Positions 1 to 15,000 of a stretch of 64,000 nucleotides of DNA are shown here, piece by piece. The stretch comes from Trachythela sp. YZ-2020 (Eukaryota; Cnidaria; Anthozoa; Malacalcyonacea; Clavulariidae), in the NCBI GenBank assembly GCA_016169945.1, contig JADLSH010000199.1:4202001-4266000 (forward strand), given 5' to 3'. The position numbers and the translations under genes were made by a program. The notes beneath the pieces were generated by a model. The model ran no database searches. It saw only the letters and a program-made list of their open reading frames with translations, and had not been told where the DNA came from. The stretch's first letter is position 1; each line of letters opens with the position of its first letter.

Positions 1-1581
1 ATGCCCTACCCGCATAATAAAATGTGCTAAGGAAATTATATCAAAACCCTTACAAGAAATTCTGAATTTATCTATTCTAAGTGGAGTATACCCATCTAAA
101 TTAAAACATGCTAAAGTAATTCGTATTTTTAAAAATGACGATGAAACTGAACCAGGAAATTACAGACCAATTTCTTTGCTTTCTAATTTTAATAGAATAT
201 TTGAAAAATTACTTTACAAACGAATTAAGTCATTCTTTGAGGAAAATGATGTATTGTTCAAATCTCAATTTGGTTTCCGTGAGAAACATTCTACACAACA
301 TGCTATTTTAGATATAGTAAATGATATACAAGATAATATGGATAAAAAGATGTTTTCGTGTGGTATTTTCATTGATCTAGAAAAAGGTTTTGATACTGTT
401 GATCACACTATACTATTGCGAAAATTAAATCATTATAGTATTAGAGGATCTATCAATAACTGGTTTAATTCATATCTAACAGGGCGTACACAAACAACCC
501 AAATTGGAATGGAAATCTCAAATAAAGAGGAAAATGCTCATGGCGTGCCACAAGGCTCTGTTTTAGGACCACTACTTTTCTTAATATATATCAATGATAT
601 TCATAGATGTTCTAATATATTCAAATTCTGTTTATTTACGCTGACAAAAAGTTAAAATCACTTGAGACAGTTGTCAATAGAGAATTGCTCAATGTTTGCG
701 AATGGTTATCTACAAATAAATTATCACTGAATGCTAAAAAATCAAATTTTGTTATCTTCCACTCTTCTAAAAAGAAACATAGTTAATATTAAAATGCTTG
801 ATAGTAGTTCAAATGAGCTAATTTCTATTGAACATAAAGAGTATGTAAAATACTTAGGAGTCTTAATTGACGAGAATCTTACCTGCATGGAAATACCACA
901 TAGATAACATTGCTTCAAAAATAAGTAAGGCAATTGGTGTAGTTTCACGAATGAGACACCATTCTCTGATTTCTTTACTTATTCAAAGGAAGTACAAACA
1001 CATAACAGTAGACATTTTGCATCTTCTAACTTTTATATAAAATATGCTCGATTGAATAAGAAAAACTTATCCTTTGCTAAACTGGGAGCAAAAATATGGA
1101 ATAGTATTTGCCCTAAGATACGTAAACTAGGGAAAAAGACCTTTAACAAAATAATTAAAAAGTCACTTCTAACTGTATTGGAGGTTGAGGATGATTATGT
1201 TGATACACCTACGACAATCAAATTAATGACCAAACAATTGGCATCCACAAAAATATAATCACTCATGTTTATGTATGGTTATGTAATCAATATGTAATTA
1301 TTCTAGTGCGAAGCTTGTTTCATACCACGTATGAATTAAGTCTCGCAATATTCAGAAATATGGTATGTAATATTCTAGTGCATGGCATGCTTCGTAAGAA
1401 ACTTGCATGTTGTGCACTGGAAATATGATATTTATATTCATCTTTGGACTATATTTTACCAATTTATAAAATTATTTTTTACACTATCCGCCTCGATTAG
1501 CATTTGCTATTTGCGGATTAAGTGTATATCTATTGTATTATAGTGAAAAAGAATTAATAAATTGAATTGAATTGAATTGAA
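1..1581 (+). mobile_element. 5'-truncated, dead non-LTR retrotransposon (reverse transcriptase and 3' tail)
   Basis: Reading starts at base 2 and is open to 655. It shows reverse transcriptase motifs in order: NYRPISLLSNFNRIFEK, QFGFREKHSTQHA, FIDLEKGFDTVDH (motif A) and HGVPQGSVLGPLLFLIYIND (motif B). The frame then breaks near 640. In the next frame the catalytic YADD reads YADKK, followed by a recognisable thumb-like stretch (NVCEWLSTNKLSLNAKKS). Further stops follow, then a C-terminal piece ending near 1258 with the GAKIWNSICPKIRK motif common in these elements. The element ends in four tandem AATTG-type pentamers at about 1560-1581, a usual non-LTR 3' tail. Upstream endonuclease sequence lies outside the window or was lost by 5' truncation. 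The copy cannot be active. The exact clade (CR1/Jockey-like) is not decided. Confidence 0.88.
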
Positions 1582-3025
1582 CCGTGAGGAAAGTAATTGT
1601 TCTTCGAGCAATTTTTGCATATTCAAATGATGATTGAACAGTTGAATACTTCGATATGCATATTTTAATTCTTCCAGTCTCAGCTACATGCAGCATTTAT
1701 TTAAAATATAAAGTTTGCCGAATATCCTGTTTCAATCTTTCTTGCAAAGCGTTCTTCTAGAATGTCATATCACTCATACTGTATAAAATATTGGAATAAA
1801 ATATTTGTTCAGAACGCAGGAAATCGTGTCTACGAGGTCCTAGATTTCAAAATTTCCCCGAGGAGGATTCTCCCGGACCCCCCTGCGAATGGGTGTCCTA
1901 CTGCATCAGTCGTCCTATTCTGCTGGATCTGCCCCTGTGTACATGAGTTCAGTAAAAATATGAAACGTGACTTGCGCAAGTTGAATTGTGCGGCTACTCA
2001 TGCGCAAGTTATTGCATTCTATTGTATTATAAGAATAGGTAATAGATAATCAAAACTAACAAAGCGCGGACGCTTGATAAATATTAGATTAGATTAGATT
2101 AAAATACTTGAATGGCAGTTCAAAAACGAACTGAAAAACACAAGTTTACATAGTTTAAAAATAATAGAGCAAAATACGTATATACAGATTATAGATACGC
2201 TGGTAATACTAATTACTATAACTTAGGATTACTAATTTATTAATCAATAGAAGCCTAAAAGATTAAAAAGAGTTCCATTTGCGTACGCAATATGGCAAAA
2301 AATATATGACTATATTGATTAAATTTAATAATTCATTAATTCACACCAACGAACATAGTATTTGTGTACATATTTTGTTTATTGAATTGTGTTGCCATTC
2401 AACTTATTGGGGCAGCACACGTAATTTTTCAATTGACTTTTCGATTTAGAATTGGGGGGAGGGGGTGAGAGGTCGGTCTGAATTTATGAGTCGGTCTCAT
2501 TTCGAAACTTCACCCCCTCCCCGGCCAAAATCGATATGTACGCCCCTGGGCCTGGCTACATGTTATGATTCAACTGCAATTTATCCCGAACCTCCGAACT
2601 GATTTATTGTTGCATGTTCAATGGTTCTTTGTACGCTATTTTGGTGTAAGATACGTCTGTTCTGTCATCCTTAAATTACCATCATTACAAAGACAATGTT
2701 AATTACTTAATTGTCATGCTAGTGCAAGAATTTCACGGTACCCAAGATCCAGTAGAAATCTACATTTTTCAGCTCTTTAAATAACCTTTTGCAATTCTGT
2801 AAATACGTTTTCCAGCTCTTTAAATAACTGTGCCAGTTTAAGGAAGTTTACACTGTCAGGTTCTCATCAAAACTAATTGAAAGAAAAACAAACTGAAACC
2901 ATGACGCAGACACGACTAATTTTGTGTAAAATTGACTTATATTTGCCCATGCATGTAAAATCGTATTTAAACAGTCCAGTGTGAAAGCGCAAAGCAAGAG
3001 CTTGGAGTTTAACGTACAATTCAAG
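1582..3025. other. Intergenic stretch without a recognisable gene
   Basis: Between the retrotransposon tail and the signal-peptide exon of lipoxygenase-like gene 1 no exon with family resemblance was seen. The open frame at 1762-2049 has no recognisable motif. A short run of tandem TTAGA units lies near 2080-2100. The promoter of gene 1 should lie at the right end of this stretch, but no convincing TATA box was identified. Confidence 0.5.
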
Positions 3026-6000
3026 ATGAAATTTTCAATGACAGTTTTCTTTTTTCTCGGTTGCTGCGTTGCACAGATGATTATGTAAGTAATTTCGTAC
3101 TTCGACCCTTCGTAGTACATTTAATGTTAATTATTTTGAAGTGGAATTAAAAGCCTCATTATGTGGTTTGGGAATTGTTCTTTAGCATTGTTATTGTCGG
3201 CTAAATATTTCGTAGTCTTCGTAGTTAAGCAGAATAAACCATCCTAATTCTTAATCTTACCGCTCAGTAATCGGTACAGGTTAATTAAGCATTTTGGTCA
3301 CCCGATTTAGATACCCCATACGAAAATTATAGTATGGTCTATAAGGTGAGGACAAAATTTCAGCAACATGCAACAAAATACGATTTCAACAAATGTTAAT
3401 TGAAAATGTTCACACATTAGTTGCAACAACCAAGACAACACTTGTGAACATTTTTACTTAACATGCGTTGAAATCAGATTTTGTTGAAAGTTGCAGCGAT
3501 TTTGTTGCCTATATTACTTCACATCTATGGCCTTTCCCGCGAGTTCTTTTTCCCAGCCGATTGACTAGATATATGAGTATATCAGATTCGTCTTGAACAA
3601 ATGGCGAATATATATGGGTTCCACCTATAGTATCCCATTTGTAAATTTTGTAAGTAAGAGACAAAATGTGGTTTAATTTTCTAGCTGCGATAAGCATACA
3701 GCAGGTGTCAACAATTCTGAATTAGACCAGCATAAGACTTAATACGTGCCTATATTGACAAAGGATAGAAAAGCCTGCTGGATACTATAACTGTATGGTT
3801 AAACTGTAGCCAATTAGCATTTACGTTTCGCGAGTCAGAACCAATTAGGAATTTGCTCTGCACTTAAATAGACTTTGTTTAATTAAGGCCTGCTCACATG
3901 ATCCGAATTGTCGGATCCGATTCTCCTCTTGACGTATGTGATTTACTGGATTTGCTGACAAAAGTAAGGCTATTGGCTCATACCTGGAGAAAAGTGTATT
4001 GTTACCGTATTGTGTGAAATCACATACGTCCGGAGGAGAATCGGATATAGTCCGACAAATCGGATCGTGTGAACAGGCCTTTTCATGGAATCTTGAATAA
4101 CTTTTTGGATTGTAAAAACTGTGAAGGCTCTCACTCCATGGTAAAACCAAAAATAATCTAAATCGAGTTTTTCTTTCATGGACTTAATGACTAATGAATT
4201 ATGCAATAACCCATTCGGACATTGCGAGTCATTTACCAACATTTTTGTCACCATCTTGTACACCTCTGTTATTATTACAAGTGTAGTTAAATGTCAAGGG
4301 TGGAATGATGAAAGTAGATGTTTATACGAGTATAAATGTTGAGAATGAGTTTCTTGAAGTCTTTAAGTCCTTTAACGGGAAAAAAAGATATCGAAAAACT
4401 AATTATTTTTGTGCTTGCTCGTAGCGCGTGCAAGTAGTTGATTGACAATATATTGTCGAGCAATATTTGTTTTCTGGATCGTTCCTCATTTTTAGAATCG
4501 TTTAGCATGTTATTGGTTCAGTAAAACAAACAGTACGCCCTTTTTCAAAAAACAACAACATTACATACTCATTAGTCATTAACATGTATAACTTTAAGTA
4601 ACTAATTGGGTAATTATCATGTTATGTAAACTCTGTCAAATATCGGTAAATATTGATACTGCAGCAAAACTGAAATATCTGTATGATGGAACTTGTTGCG
4701 TGCTGGCTATTATGGGAAGTCTGCTCATAACCTAGCTTGAGTCCATGGCCTCTTTTAAGATTTCGTCAGGGGGGGGGGGCACCGAGGAAAAGTGACCTAA
4801 CTAGGTGGTGGTGAAGTTGAAAAGTATGAAGTTGTCGGGAGTCTGAGGCACAGAATAAACCACAAGTCTCACTCTCCTCGTGCATAAAAGCTGATTACAC
4901 TTGTTTAGGAATCTGGAAACGAGTTCCCATAGCAATTTGTCACTGGCCGCGCTCGTCCGCGCTCGTTTCCAGATCGCTAAACAAGTGTTATTGGGAGAGT
5001 GAGACTTCTGGTTTATTCTGTGTCTGAGGGTTCACCACCAGAAAAAATTCGTATTATTGAGTCTCTGGGTCTTGATTTCCTGCATTTTCAAGTTTTTCAG
5101 ACACAATTATTTGATATATTTCATTCGCTAGTGTTGAATTTTGTGTCCTCTTGTTTCTTCTCAAATATTGATTTTCAAGATGATAAACGTTTATTCTGGA
5201 GTTCGTTTTCTACTTTATTATTCATTTATTTTGCTTATACTTTTGACAAAAGGGACCTTCACTTTAATCAACATTTTGTTAACTTTCTTTTAGCTATCAA
5301 GTATCTACAGCTCGAATTCCTGTTGAAAAATCAGGATATTCTTTGAGAACGATACAAAAGGATTATAGTTATCATGACGACGATGATGACGATGACGACG
5401 ATGATGACGATGACGATGACGATGACGACAGACATGCAAGTAATGATCTAAAATACTTCTATTTATACACTAGCTACATACTGTTTAAAGTGCTTTATAT
5501 ATTTATTACTATATTAAAAAGACGCCTGCTGATCGAGGCGTTCACGCTGGCCCCTCGCAGAAAAATACACAACCTGTATAGTGTTGGGTGCAATAGAGAA
5601 CGCGGGTGGGGGTTCACCTGATAAAACCTTGATCGGTAGAGCATTTTCAATCATACCTTGGTTTACATCAAGAGCAAGAAAGTCGTTACTTGAGCAACAT
5701 TGACTTCGTCACGTTTTTGAGAACAAATAACTACTACAAAAAAGTGTGAAAGTATTTAAATATAAGAATGTCAAACTTTGTTAGTTGCTATTTACTTTAA
5801 ACCGGTCGTAACAATGCAAGGCAATTGTCGCCATAATTTCCAATGATTTTACCACTGTAACATGTTATTAAATATGCAAATAAGTCTGCAACAAACACTT
5901 GAAGTACGCCTTGTTGTTTAATTCAAAGAAAGTCACCCATTAATGCATAAACACAAGAAAACATTTCCAAAAATTGGGTGGGCGATTTCGTAATCATGCG

Positions 6001-9000
6001 TGTCTGTGTACGTGTGCCCTGTAGAAATACCAGTTTGTAACACCGACGACAATGATCCCCATTGGTGCCAGTGTAATGAGTTGTTGGAATTTACCCAAAC
6101 GTTCGCTAAGTAAGGTGATAAGCTGATACTATTTCAAGCCTAGACATAAACTTGAATCTTTTTTGTCTATTCACGACCTCTATTTGAATCTTCAAGTTCT
6201 TATTATTAAAGTACACACCAACTGTACACAGGGTGTGTTTTTGTACACTTGCTCTATGGGATATTTCACGTTTTGCGATATTTACGCCGGTCTCAGAGTA
6301 CGCCGGTCTCAGAAAACATTTCTTAGCCTTTAGCTTGTTGCTCGAACCATTTCGGTAACGAGAGAAGGCCGGACATTTCTCTCAACTATACGCAAGGATT
6401 CTAGATATTTGTCATTAGTTAAGGAATTTCTCGATAAACTGGTAGTGTAGAACCTTAGTGCCGGAATCGAGGTATATGGGATTATGAGAAAACTAAAAAA
6501 TTGCTTGTCCGCGGTGGGAATCGAATCCGCAACCCGGGTTTGCTAGTTCAATGTTCTACCAACTGCTGAGCTGCCAGGTCAAATCGGTGCGAGTAGTTAA
6601 TTTTTCGGAACTGAGACTAGTTCCTCGATATCTGTATTATATCTTATTATTCCACAATCACTAAACATCAGATCTTAAGATTACAGTTATCGAAGGAACT
6701 AGGCTCAGTTCCAAAATATCAACTACTCGGCCCGACTTGACCCAGTAGCTCAGGTGGTATTGAGCTAGCAAACCAATGGTCGCGGATTCGATTCCCACCG
6801 CGGTTCAAGCAATTTCTCAGCTTGCGCGGTGTAGAGTATCGTCATCTCATATAGTTTACCCGAGTTCTAATCCAACAATCATTGGACATGATAATCTAGG
6901 TCTTAACGTCCTTATAAGTTATAACTTAAACTCTTTTTTAGGCTACTGTATCAGTCTTCCTCAAGATACGCCATATTATTGCTTACAAAGTCGTCTGGAT
7001 ATGCTGCGAGAAAATTCCGTTACATATCGTCTGAGTATACCACCGAAAGTAAAATATGATCCTGTGATGCCGAAAATTTTCGACTTTTTCCTCTTTCCCT
7101 TGTTGGACTTGTCCAGTAAGGAGGTGTTATTTTTGTCGGCGAATGATCCCAAAGAAAGGAAGCTGTCTGAACTGTACATTGAGATGGTAAAGAAGAATAA
7201 GAAACTTAGTGAAGAGACGGTCAAAGTATTTAATAAGTCTTGCGACTATGCTGAACTTTGGGAGTTTTACCGTGATAAACAGCAGGTAAGTTAATCATTA
7301 AACCGCCGGTAGAAACTGGCAAACAAGTTGACAAAAAGGATAAAAGAGAATGCAGGATAACTGTGAATTACTTTATTACCATTAATATTATAATCATCAA
7401 CATATATAATTGCCAAGATAATCATATTCACTAACATCACCATAAAAAGTCCATAACCATCACCACCACCATCATCATCATTACCATCATCATCATCGCT
7501 ATCACCACCATCACTATCGTCATCATCAATACCATCATTATCACCACCATCACCATTATATAATCATCAATACCATCACTATCACCATCATCAACATTAT
7601 ATCATCATCAATACCATCACTATCACCACCATAAATATTATATCATCATCAATACCATCACTATCACCGTCATCGCCACCACCATGATAATCACCACCAC
7701 CATAACCACCACCATTATCACCATTATCACTATCACCACCATCACCATTATCACCATCACCACCACCACCATCCTCACCACCATCATCACCACCACCATT
7801 ATCGCCATCACCATCATCACCACCATCACCATAACCACAACAATCACCGCCATCACTATCATCACCATCACACAACTACTTCCATCATTGCAATCAAGCA
7901 TCAATTCCTCATTAAACTATCCTAAACTTACTTCTTAATTCAGACAGGAAGTTCGTACGACAAGTACTTCAAATTCCCTTCTAAAGAAGAACATTTCAAA
8001 GACATAATAAGGACAGATGATTGGCAAGACGATCAAGTATTTGTTGAGCAACGTTTGGCTGGAATGAATCCAATATCTTTGAGAAAGCTAAGTGCTGAAG
8101 GTAGAAAGATAATGGAAAGTTTACAGCAAGTTCAGCAAACTAGAAATATTTTAACTATATTCCAATAATATTTCATCTTATTGCTGTTACTATTATTTGA
8201 AAATATTTTGTCAGGGTAACTGCTTCAGTTAAACAACTGCTATCAATGCAGGTTCCTGAGTTCCTCCTATTTTAATGTGGCAAAAAGGCCTTACTTTAAG
8301 GTTTTTTTAATTGACTTTTTGACATAATTTATAGCAGTGCTATTTCACCCCATTCGAACAGAGGTAACGGCCAAACGAATAAGCAGGTTAACATAGTTTT
8401 CTAAGTATAAGAGTCAAACCCCGTGTTAGTGAGGGCAAGATTTCATCTCACTTGCTCTATTGTTGATAATCAGGTTTTAATATATAGTTATACATTTTTG
8501 TTATCTAGAGTTTACGAGAAATTCGGGACGCTTCAGTCCAGATTTGGACAGAGCGATCAAAAGAACTTTAAGTAACGACGAGACTAGTTTTCTTCAGGTA
8601 ATAAATAGATAGTCGTAAAATAAGAGTTGCATGTAATATGTCATACACGAGATGGAGTATAATGATTATAGAGATTTGAAACCGACTCGAAAAGTGTGTT
8701 GAAAAACAGGACACGATTCGAGTTTTTAACATTACTTAGTAGTGTTTTGAAATAGGTTAAATATAGTAGTTTCAGCGGTGGAGTAGGATACAGCTACCTG
8801 AAAAATACAATAAGAACTTCTTCTTTTTGAAGTTCTTATTGTATTTTTCAGGTAGTTGTATTCTACTCCACCACCGAATCTTCGTTAGACTCTACCTACA
8901 CTCATGGCACCACGCGTTCGAGTTAATATAGTAGTAATAGTGTGTGGTACAACTACTTAGACGAACCAGTTTTTAAAGAGAAAGCTGGCTTTAAAGGTTG

Positions 9001-12000
9001 GTGGTATCAAGTCCTGGAAACGTCGCTGATTTCCTTTGTGTTTTTGCTCGTGAATTATTAAGGAAAATACAGTCGAACTTCTCCTTGCGGACACCTCTCG
9101 TAAGCGGACACCATTCTTGGGTCCCGGCCAAACGTCTTTTATATCACTACATTTGCAACCTCCCATAAGCGGACACGGACACCAAAACAGAATCGCAAAT
9201 AACATTATAACCTCCTGACAAATATTGATCTAATTAAGATATACTTGTGGACAGTTATGTCAGATCTGATATCAAATTTTACAATAACCGTAAATATGGT
9301 CTACGTTTAGTGGTACCTGGTGCATGGCGAAGTTTAGAGTTAATCAGTTAAAAGATTGTGTCCTCGATCATAAAAAGCAATCATATATTACAATGGTTAA
9401 TTATTAATCGAATATGAATGACCTCTCATAAGCGGACACCTCCCGTAAGCGGACACCAGGACTTGGTCCCAAGGATACCCGCTTACGGGAGGTTCTACAC
9501 TTCTACTCTACATACAGACCTATTGACGCAAATGGCAATTTCCTACCAATATAGATGATAGAAGAAGGGTCAATTTTCATAGCAGATTATCCATTGATTC
9601 ACAATCTTACCAATATCCCAGATGTATTGGATCCAAACCCTAACGATAAACGAGAGATGAGAGCCTCAAAAAGCCCAATTGCGGTTTTTGCCTCCGTAAA
9701 AAATTGTTATACAGAAACGTACGAGTTGAAGTCTGTGGCAATTCAGATGGATTTCGACGCAAGTAAGTACAGGTTTGCGCCGTTTTCAGATTACAAATTT
9801 TACAATAATGGCGAAACAATAGGGTCATTTATACGGGACAAAATAAGACGCGAACTTGACGTATAAATAAAGACACAAAATTCTTGTTCGCGTCTTATTT
9901 AAGTCACGTCTAAGATATGACGCGACTTAGATAAGAACAGGGATTTAGCTGTTCTTACTTTGGTCGCGTCTTAAATAAGCCACAAAAACCCTCGTATAAA
10001 TGGCTTTTCGCGTCTTACATAAGAAAAGTGTAGAAAAATGCTAACTACGCATGCGTGAAACTCTATGCGTGAAACTCTATGCGTGAAACTCTGTGCGTGA
10101 AACTCTATGCGTGAAACTCTATACGTTAAACTCTATGCGTGAAACTCTATGCGTGAAACTCTATGCGTGAAACCTAGAACAACTAAAATGGTTTTATAAA
10201 AACAAGACACTAGCTCAAATTACTAAAAAATAAGACGCGAACCATTTATACAATACCTTCGCGTTTATGTAAGAAGTGCTCGTATAAATAATAAAGTTCG
10301 CGTCCTACATAAGACGCGTCTTATTTGTCCGGTATAAATGGCCCTAATGTTTAACAATGTTATGATGCTGTTAATACAATGTTGACATCATTAGTATGAG
10401 TAGAAGTGATGTAATTGTGACTCAATTGTTACTTATTCGTTGTACTTTTTAATCATTCATTCCACTATAAATCCGTTATCCCATTGATTTGAAACCGAGC
10501 AAATGGAATGCAAAATTGGAAAATACCGTTAGGAATATGGGCATTCCATTTATTCAAAACGGTGTCATAAAATAATTTTAAATTGCTCTTTAATTAAAAA
10601 ATGGAACACAGTTAGCCGTATGAAACGTTCCAACCGGAGAAAGAGGACAATCGTTTCAAACAAACCGTTCACTCCGGTAATTTCTCGGTTTGACTAACCA
10701 AATATGCGGTTCCATTTTCGTTCTGGTGAGCAACCAGGATGTTTATGGTTCAAATATTCATTATTATCCATTTCCTATAAATATAAATGATTTAACAATG
10801 TTGTTATCACACTTCAATTGTGTTGATATGCTGCAATAACAAAGTTGTTATTAATATACAAAGTTGGCAATGACATTGTAACCATTATTGTGCCAACAAT
10901 GTCACAGAAAAATGACCAAAGAAAGCCTGTCTCTTTTCTTGAAGGTTTTGGCCTTCTGGAAAGTTATATTAAGAATGTGTTTATGTTGTTTGAGTTTCTG
11001 CGAATCATGAGCATAGTCATATACCTAATTTATGCTCCACAACGCATAAGTCCACATAGTATTAAACATCATCAAATGTCATTTGACAACATTGGCTGGT
11101 GAATAAGCTTTGGTCAAACTAGGAAACACTATTACGCAACATTTGAAAATTGCGATGTTTCTCCGTTCGTATATGAACTCTTGCAGAAAGACTAGAGTGT
11201 TTCAGAGAAGCAATAATTTAGAAACCAAATTCGGGAACAATATGTCAATGTTTCTTGATTTGCCAACCTTCAGGAAACATGGCCAGGCAAAATTCTTTCC
11301 CCCCCAATTATATTTCATGTTCTACAGGTTCAGAAGTCATTCTCCCAACAGACGGCTCAATATGGCAATTAGCGAAACAAGAAGTACAAAGAGCAGACCT
11401 CACACATCTCGAAATTATTGAACACTTATTGAAAACCCATCTTATGATGGAACCGATATGTGTAACCATCAAACGTACGCTGTCCATCTACCACCCTCTG
11501 AACGCGATCTTACAGTGGCACTGTCGTGGTACCTTTGTTACCAATAGCATTGGTTTGCCCAATCTTGTTAATCAGTATGGCTACATGCACATGCTGTTGG
11601 CGATTGGTGATGTTGGTTCGATCGAGTTGCTCAACAGAGGATATCTGACTTTGACCTGGGATGATACGGACTTCGAAGAAAATTTGAAGGTAATCCATTC
11701 CTGTAGGCAGGAAGAACATTTAGAAGTATAACTACATTATGGTATTATAAGTACGTGCCTTATGGAAGGTTTCTTATGGTACAAAATCTTATGTTTTGCT
11801 CAAAATGTTAGATATACACTTTTGTAACGAGAACCTTGCATAAAAGATCTGCTCATTTTATTCGTTTCGGGACTGTAAACTCAGACCTAGTAAAAAGCAT
11901 AGTTATCGTTTGCCGCCATTTATAGTGTTTCTGATGCGGCACTTATTTAAGAGCGGGCTTATTTAAGGGCGCCACTTATGCGACGGGGACGCTCTTTAAA

Positions 12001-15000
12001 AAGAAAAAGAAATAGAAATTCAGCGTATGATTGCAAAAAGTGGTTCTGGCATGAAGTAAGAAATGGACTAAAATACTGTAAGTACTGCTGGCTCAAATAA
12101 TCTCGTATTTATATTAAGGCTTCGCAAAATATAGAAATTTAAAAACAATGTTCTTGCAGGTAGAAATTAAAGCCTGGAGGATAGAGATATCGACTTCAAA
12201 GAGCTAAGGGTTCCTATTATATTAAACTTGGTTCTGTTATAAACTTTACACAGTGTCTTTAACTAATAAAAAAGTCTGGCTTTATGTCTGTATGCAACAA
12301 GTACAATACTTCACAATTACCAGATAAGCATGTTTGAAGATTTGAGAATGTTCCTCAATCTGTTTGCTGAAGCAAATGTTCCGATCAGAATTCTGAGATC
12401 CCACTTTTACTATTACCTTATTTACTCATTTAAGCGCCTCCCCCGAATAAGCGTCGCATATATGAGAGCAAAAATATTAAAGAGCGCCTCACTTATTCAC
12501 AACAACGCGGCGCTTCATCGCAACACCGTTAGATGGAATTGTTTTAGCTGAAAACAACTACAGTATATCTCAATCTTTGTTTTCAAGTTCAAAGTGAGCA
12601 TATTTCAATGGTCTGTTGTTTATTCTCTCTCTGCAGAACTCAACCTCGTACCCAGGATTTTTCCTGAAATGCGAAATTCCGTTGTGAAGGCGGGTGAAAT
12701 AGAATACTTTTTTTGCACTTTCGGGGAACATCTTTCGAAAAAGGACACGAGGAAGATTGAAAACCACTTTCACGTCTTTGTGGCATACATATCTTATATA
12801 AGAGTATTATAGTCCTTAATTCCTATCCTGCATAATACCATTATCATATACGCACTTATAAGCATGATACACTCTTGGCTAGAAAGTACCGATGGGAACG
12901 GAGCCACTTCTAGAGTTATGTTGCTAGATTTTAAGAAGGCGTTTGACCTAGTGGATCACCAAATTTTATCTGATAAACTAACAACCTATGACATTCCAAA
13001 CTCCATCAGATTTTGGATTTTAGATTTTTTGACAAATCGCAAACAGAGAGTGAAGTTGAAGAATGACTGTTTCGACGTTTCGAGGTTGAATTTTTCATGT
13101 AGTTTGATCCTAGAAAAGACCCTCAGCATATCTTGTATAGTCTGTATAGACGCTGCCTACACTGGCATCACGCGTTCAAGATCTTATCATTACGATTTCG
13201 TATTGCAGAAGCGTGGAGTTGATAACCAAGAGAAATTGCCATACTATCCATATAGAGATGACGGAATCGTGATTTGGGATGTAATCAAAAATTTTGCAAA
13301 ACATTACGTTAAAATGTAAGTATAATTCTTGCAATTTAGTGAGCTCAATATATAACAAACTGTTGTGCTTTTGGTGGGAAGTGCATGGGAACTACCTGAA
13401 AAAGATACGTTTCAAGCAATGACCCTTTGGCTTTATCTGGAAGTTAGTAGCCTTTAGTAACTTTCTTAGTAGCTTCCAGACGAACTGCTTTCGCTCGAAA
13501 CGTCGAAGTTTTTAAATATTTTTCGGGTATTTCCGACCAAAAAGACTACATGAGTTCATCTAGAATATCTTGTGGTCAGAACGCTGCACCAGAATCGCAG
13601 GACCGCAGGTTCAATTGCTGCTAGAGGGCCTATAGTTGGATTTTTCGCAACTGCTCCTGGTTAAGTCTAAAAATATGTATACAATTTTCGCTCCAAATCT
13701 CCATATACAAAAAACTCTTCAATATTTGGAATAACTACCTATTGCGGTACACTGGACATTCATGTAGGCTTTCTATACATTACGGTCATGCAGAGTAGCA
13801 TTTTTAGCGCTAAATGTACACTTACTGCTTTCTAGGTATTATCATTATACCCAAGACATTACATCTGACCAAGAATTGCAGAATTTTGCAAACGAGCTGT
13901 CAGCTGATGGAGTTGGCGGAACTGGAGGCATGGGAATGGTGAGTAGCATTGCACAAACCAGTCATACCTGTATAACAGGAAATTGTTAAACTGGAATGGT
14001 ACTGGAATGCATGTTTGACAAAGAAGGTAAAAAAACTATGGTGTAGCAATGGTCATGGTCAGCCGGCAGTTAATATCAGTGTGATAATGTGTGATAATGT
14101 GTAGATATGTCTCATCTCTAATTCTTTTCATATATTATGTACAGTGTAGTGGTAGCAATTCTCAAGTTGACCACAACCAGATGCCCTGTAACGTTTATAC
14201 TGACGCACATGTACAAACAGGCTCCAAACTGCATTTCAGAATAGACTTATACAAGTGTGTGTGTGAGAGAGATGATGGTGCAGTCGAGATGCGGTTTATG
14301 TATATTGCATTAAATCTGATTTACACATTTTGCGCCAACACTCCATACCACTCTCTTCCCTATATCATTTGATTCAGAACAGAACAATAGGGCACATTTA
14401 GGGATATCCAGGGCCAATAGGGACATTATGGAACAATATGGATATTTAGGGCCCCACTGAAACTCATTGTTTGTGAGTTGGGCACCCTGATAAATTTTTA
14501 GACACGTGCTCGCGTCTCTATAAGAGGGTATGTCTGTCCGTCGGTCCGTCGGTCTGTCCCAACTTTACCCAAATATAGGAAGGAAAATTTGAGTTAATGC
14601 TTGTGGGACCAAATTTGTATAACTGAGCATGTGCAGTTATGTAAGCACGCGTCATTAGTATTAAGTACTTGTTTTGTTATAATAAAATAATAGTTTTCTG
14701 TTTTTCATTCTGTAATATTAACCTAAAAGCTGAACACGTCCAGCAAATGAGGTTTGGGTATCATTCCACCTTAACACATATACTTATTTTAACCATATTT
14801 TCCTAGCTAAAACATTTCCCAGCGAAAATTGAAAGAAGGGAACAACTCATCGACATTCTAGCGAGAATCATATTTATTCCAATCCAACATCACACTGTCG
14901 CTTATCCCGTGGAGTACTACGGTGGCTTTGTTCCGAACATGCCGGCGAAACTTTACGACGATCCCCGAGTACCAGTCGGAGAGTTTGGCTTCTACAGTTT

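Noticed and set aside
5343..5621. Frame with a poly-Asp run as a possible acidic protein
   Set aside because: The run is a GATGAC microsatellite and the rest shows no family resemblance or splice logic; SVGCN resembles the Cys-rich exon only by chance.
7597..7938. Gly/Asp-, Met/Val- and Thr/Ile-rich open frames on both strands
   Set aside because: They are produced by the (CAC/CAT)n microsatellite and carry no domain.
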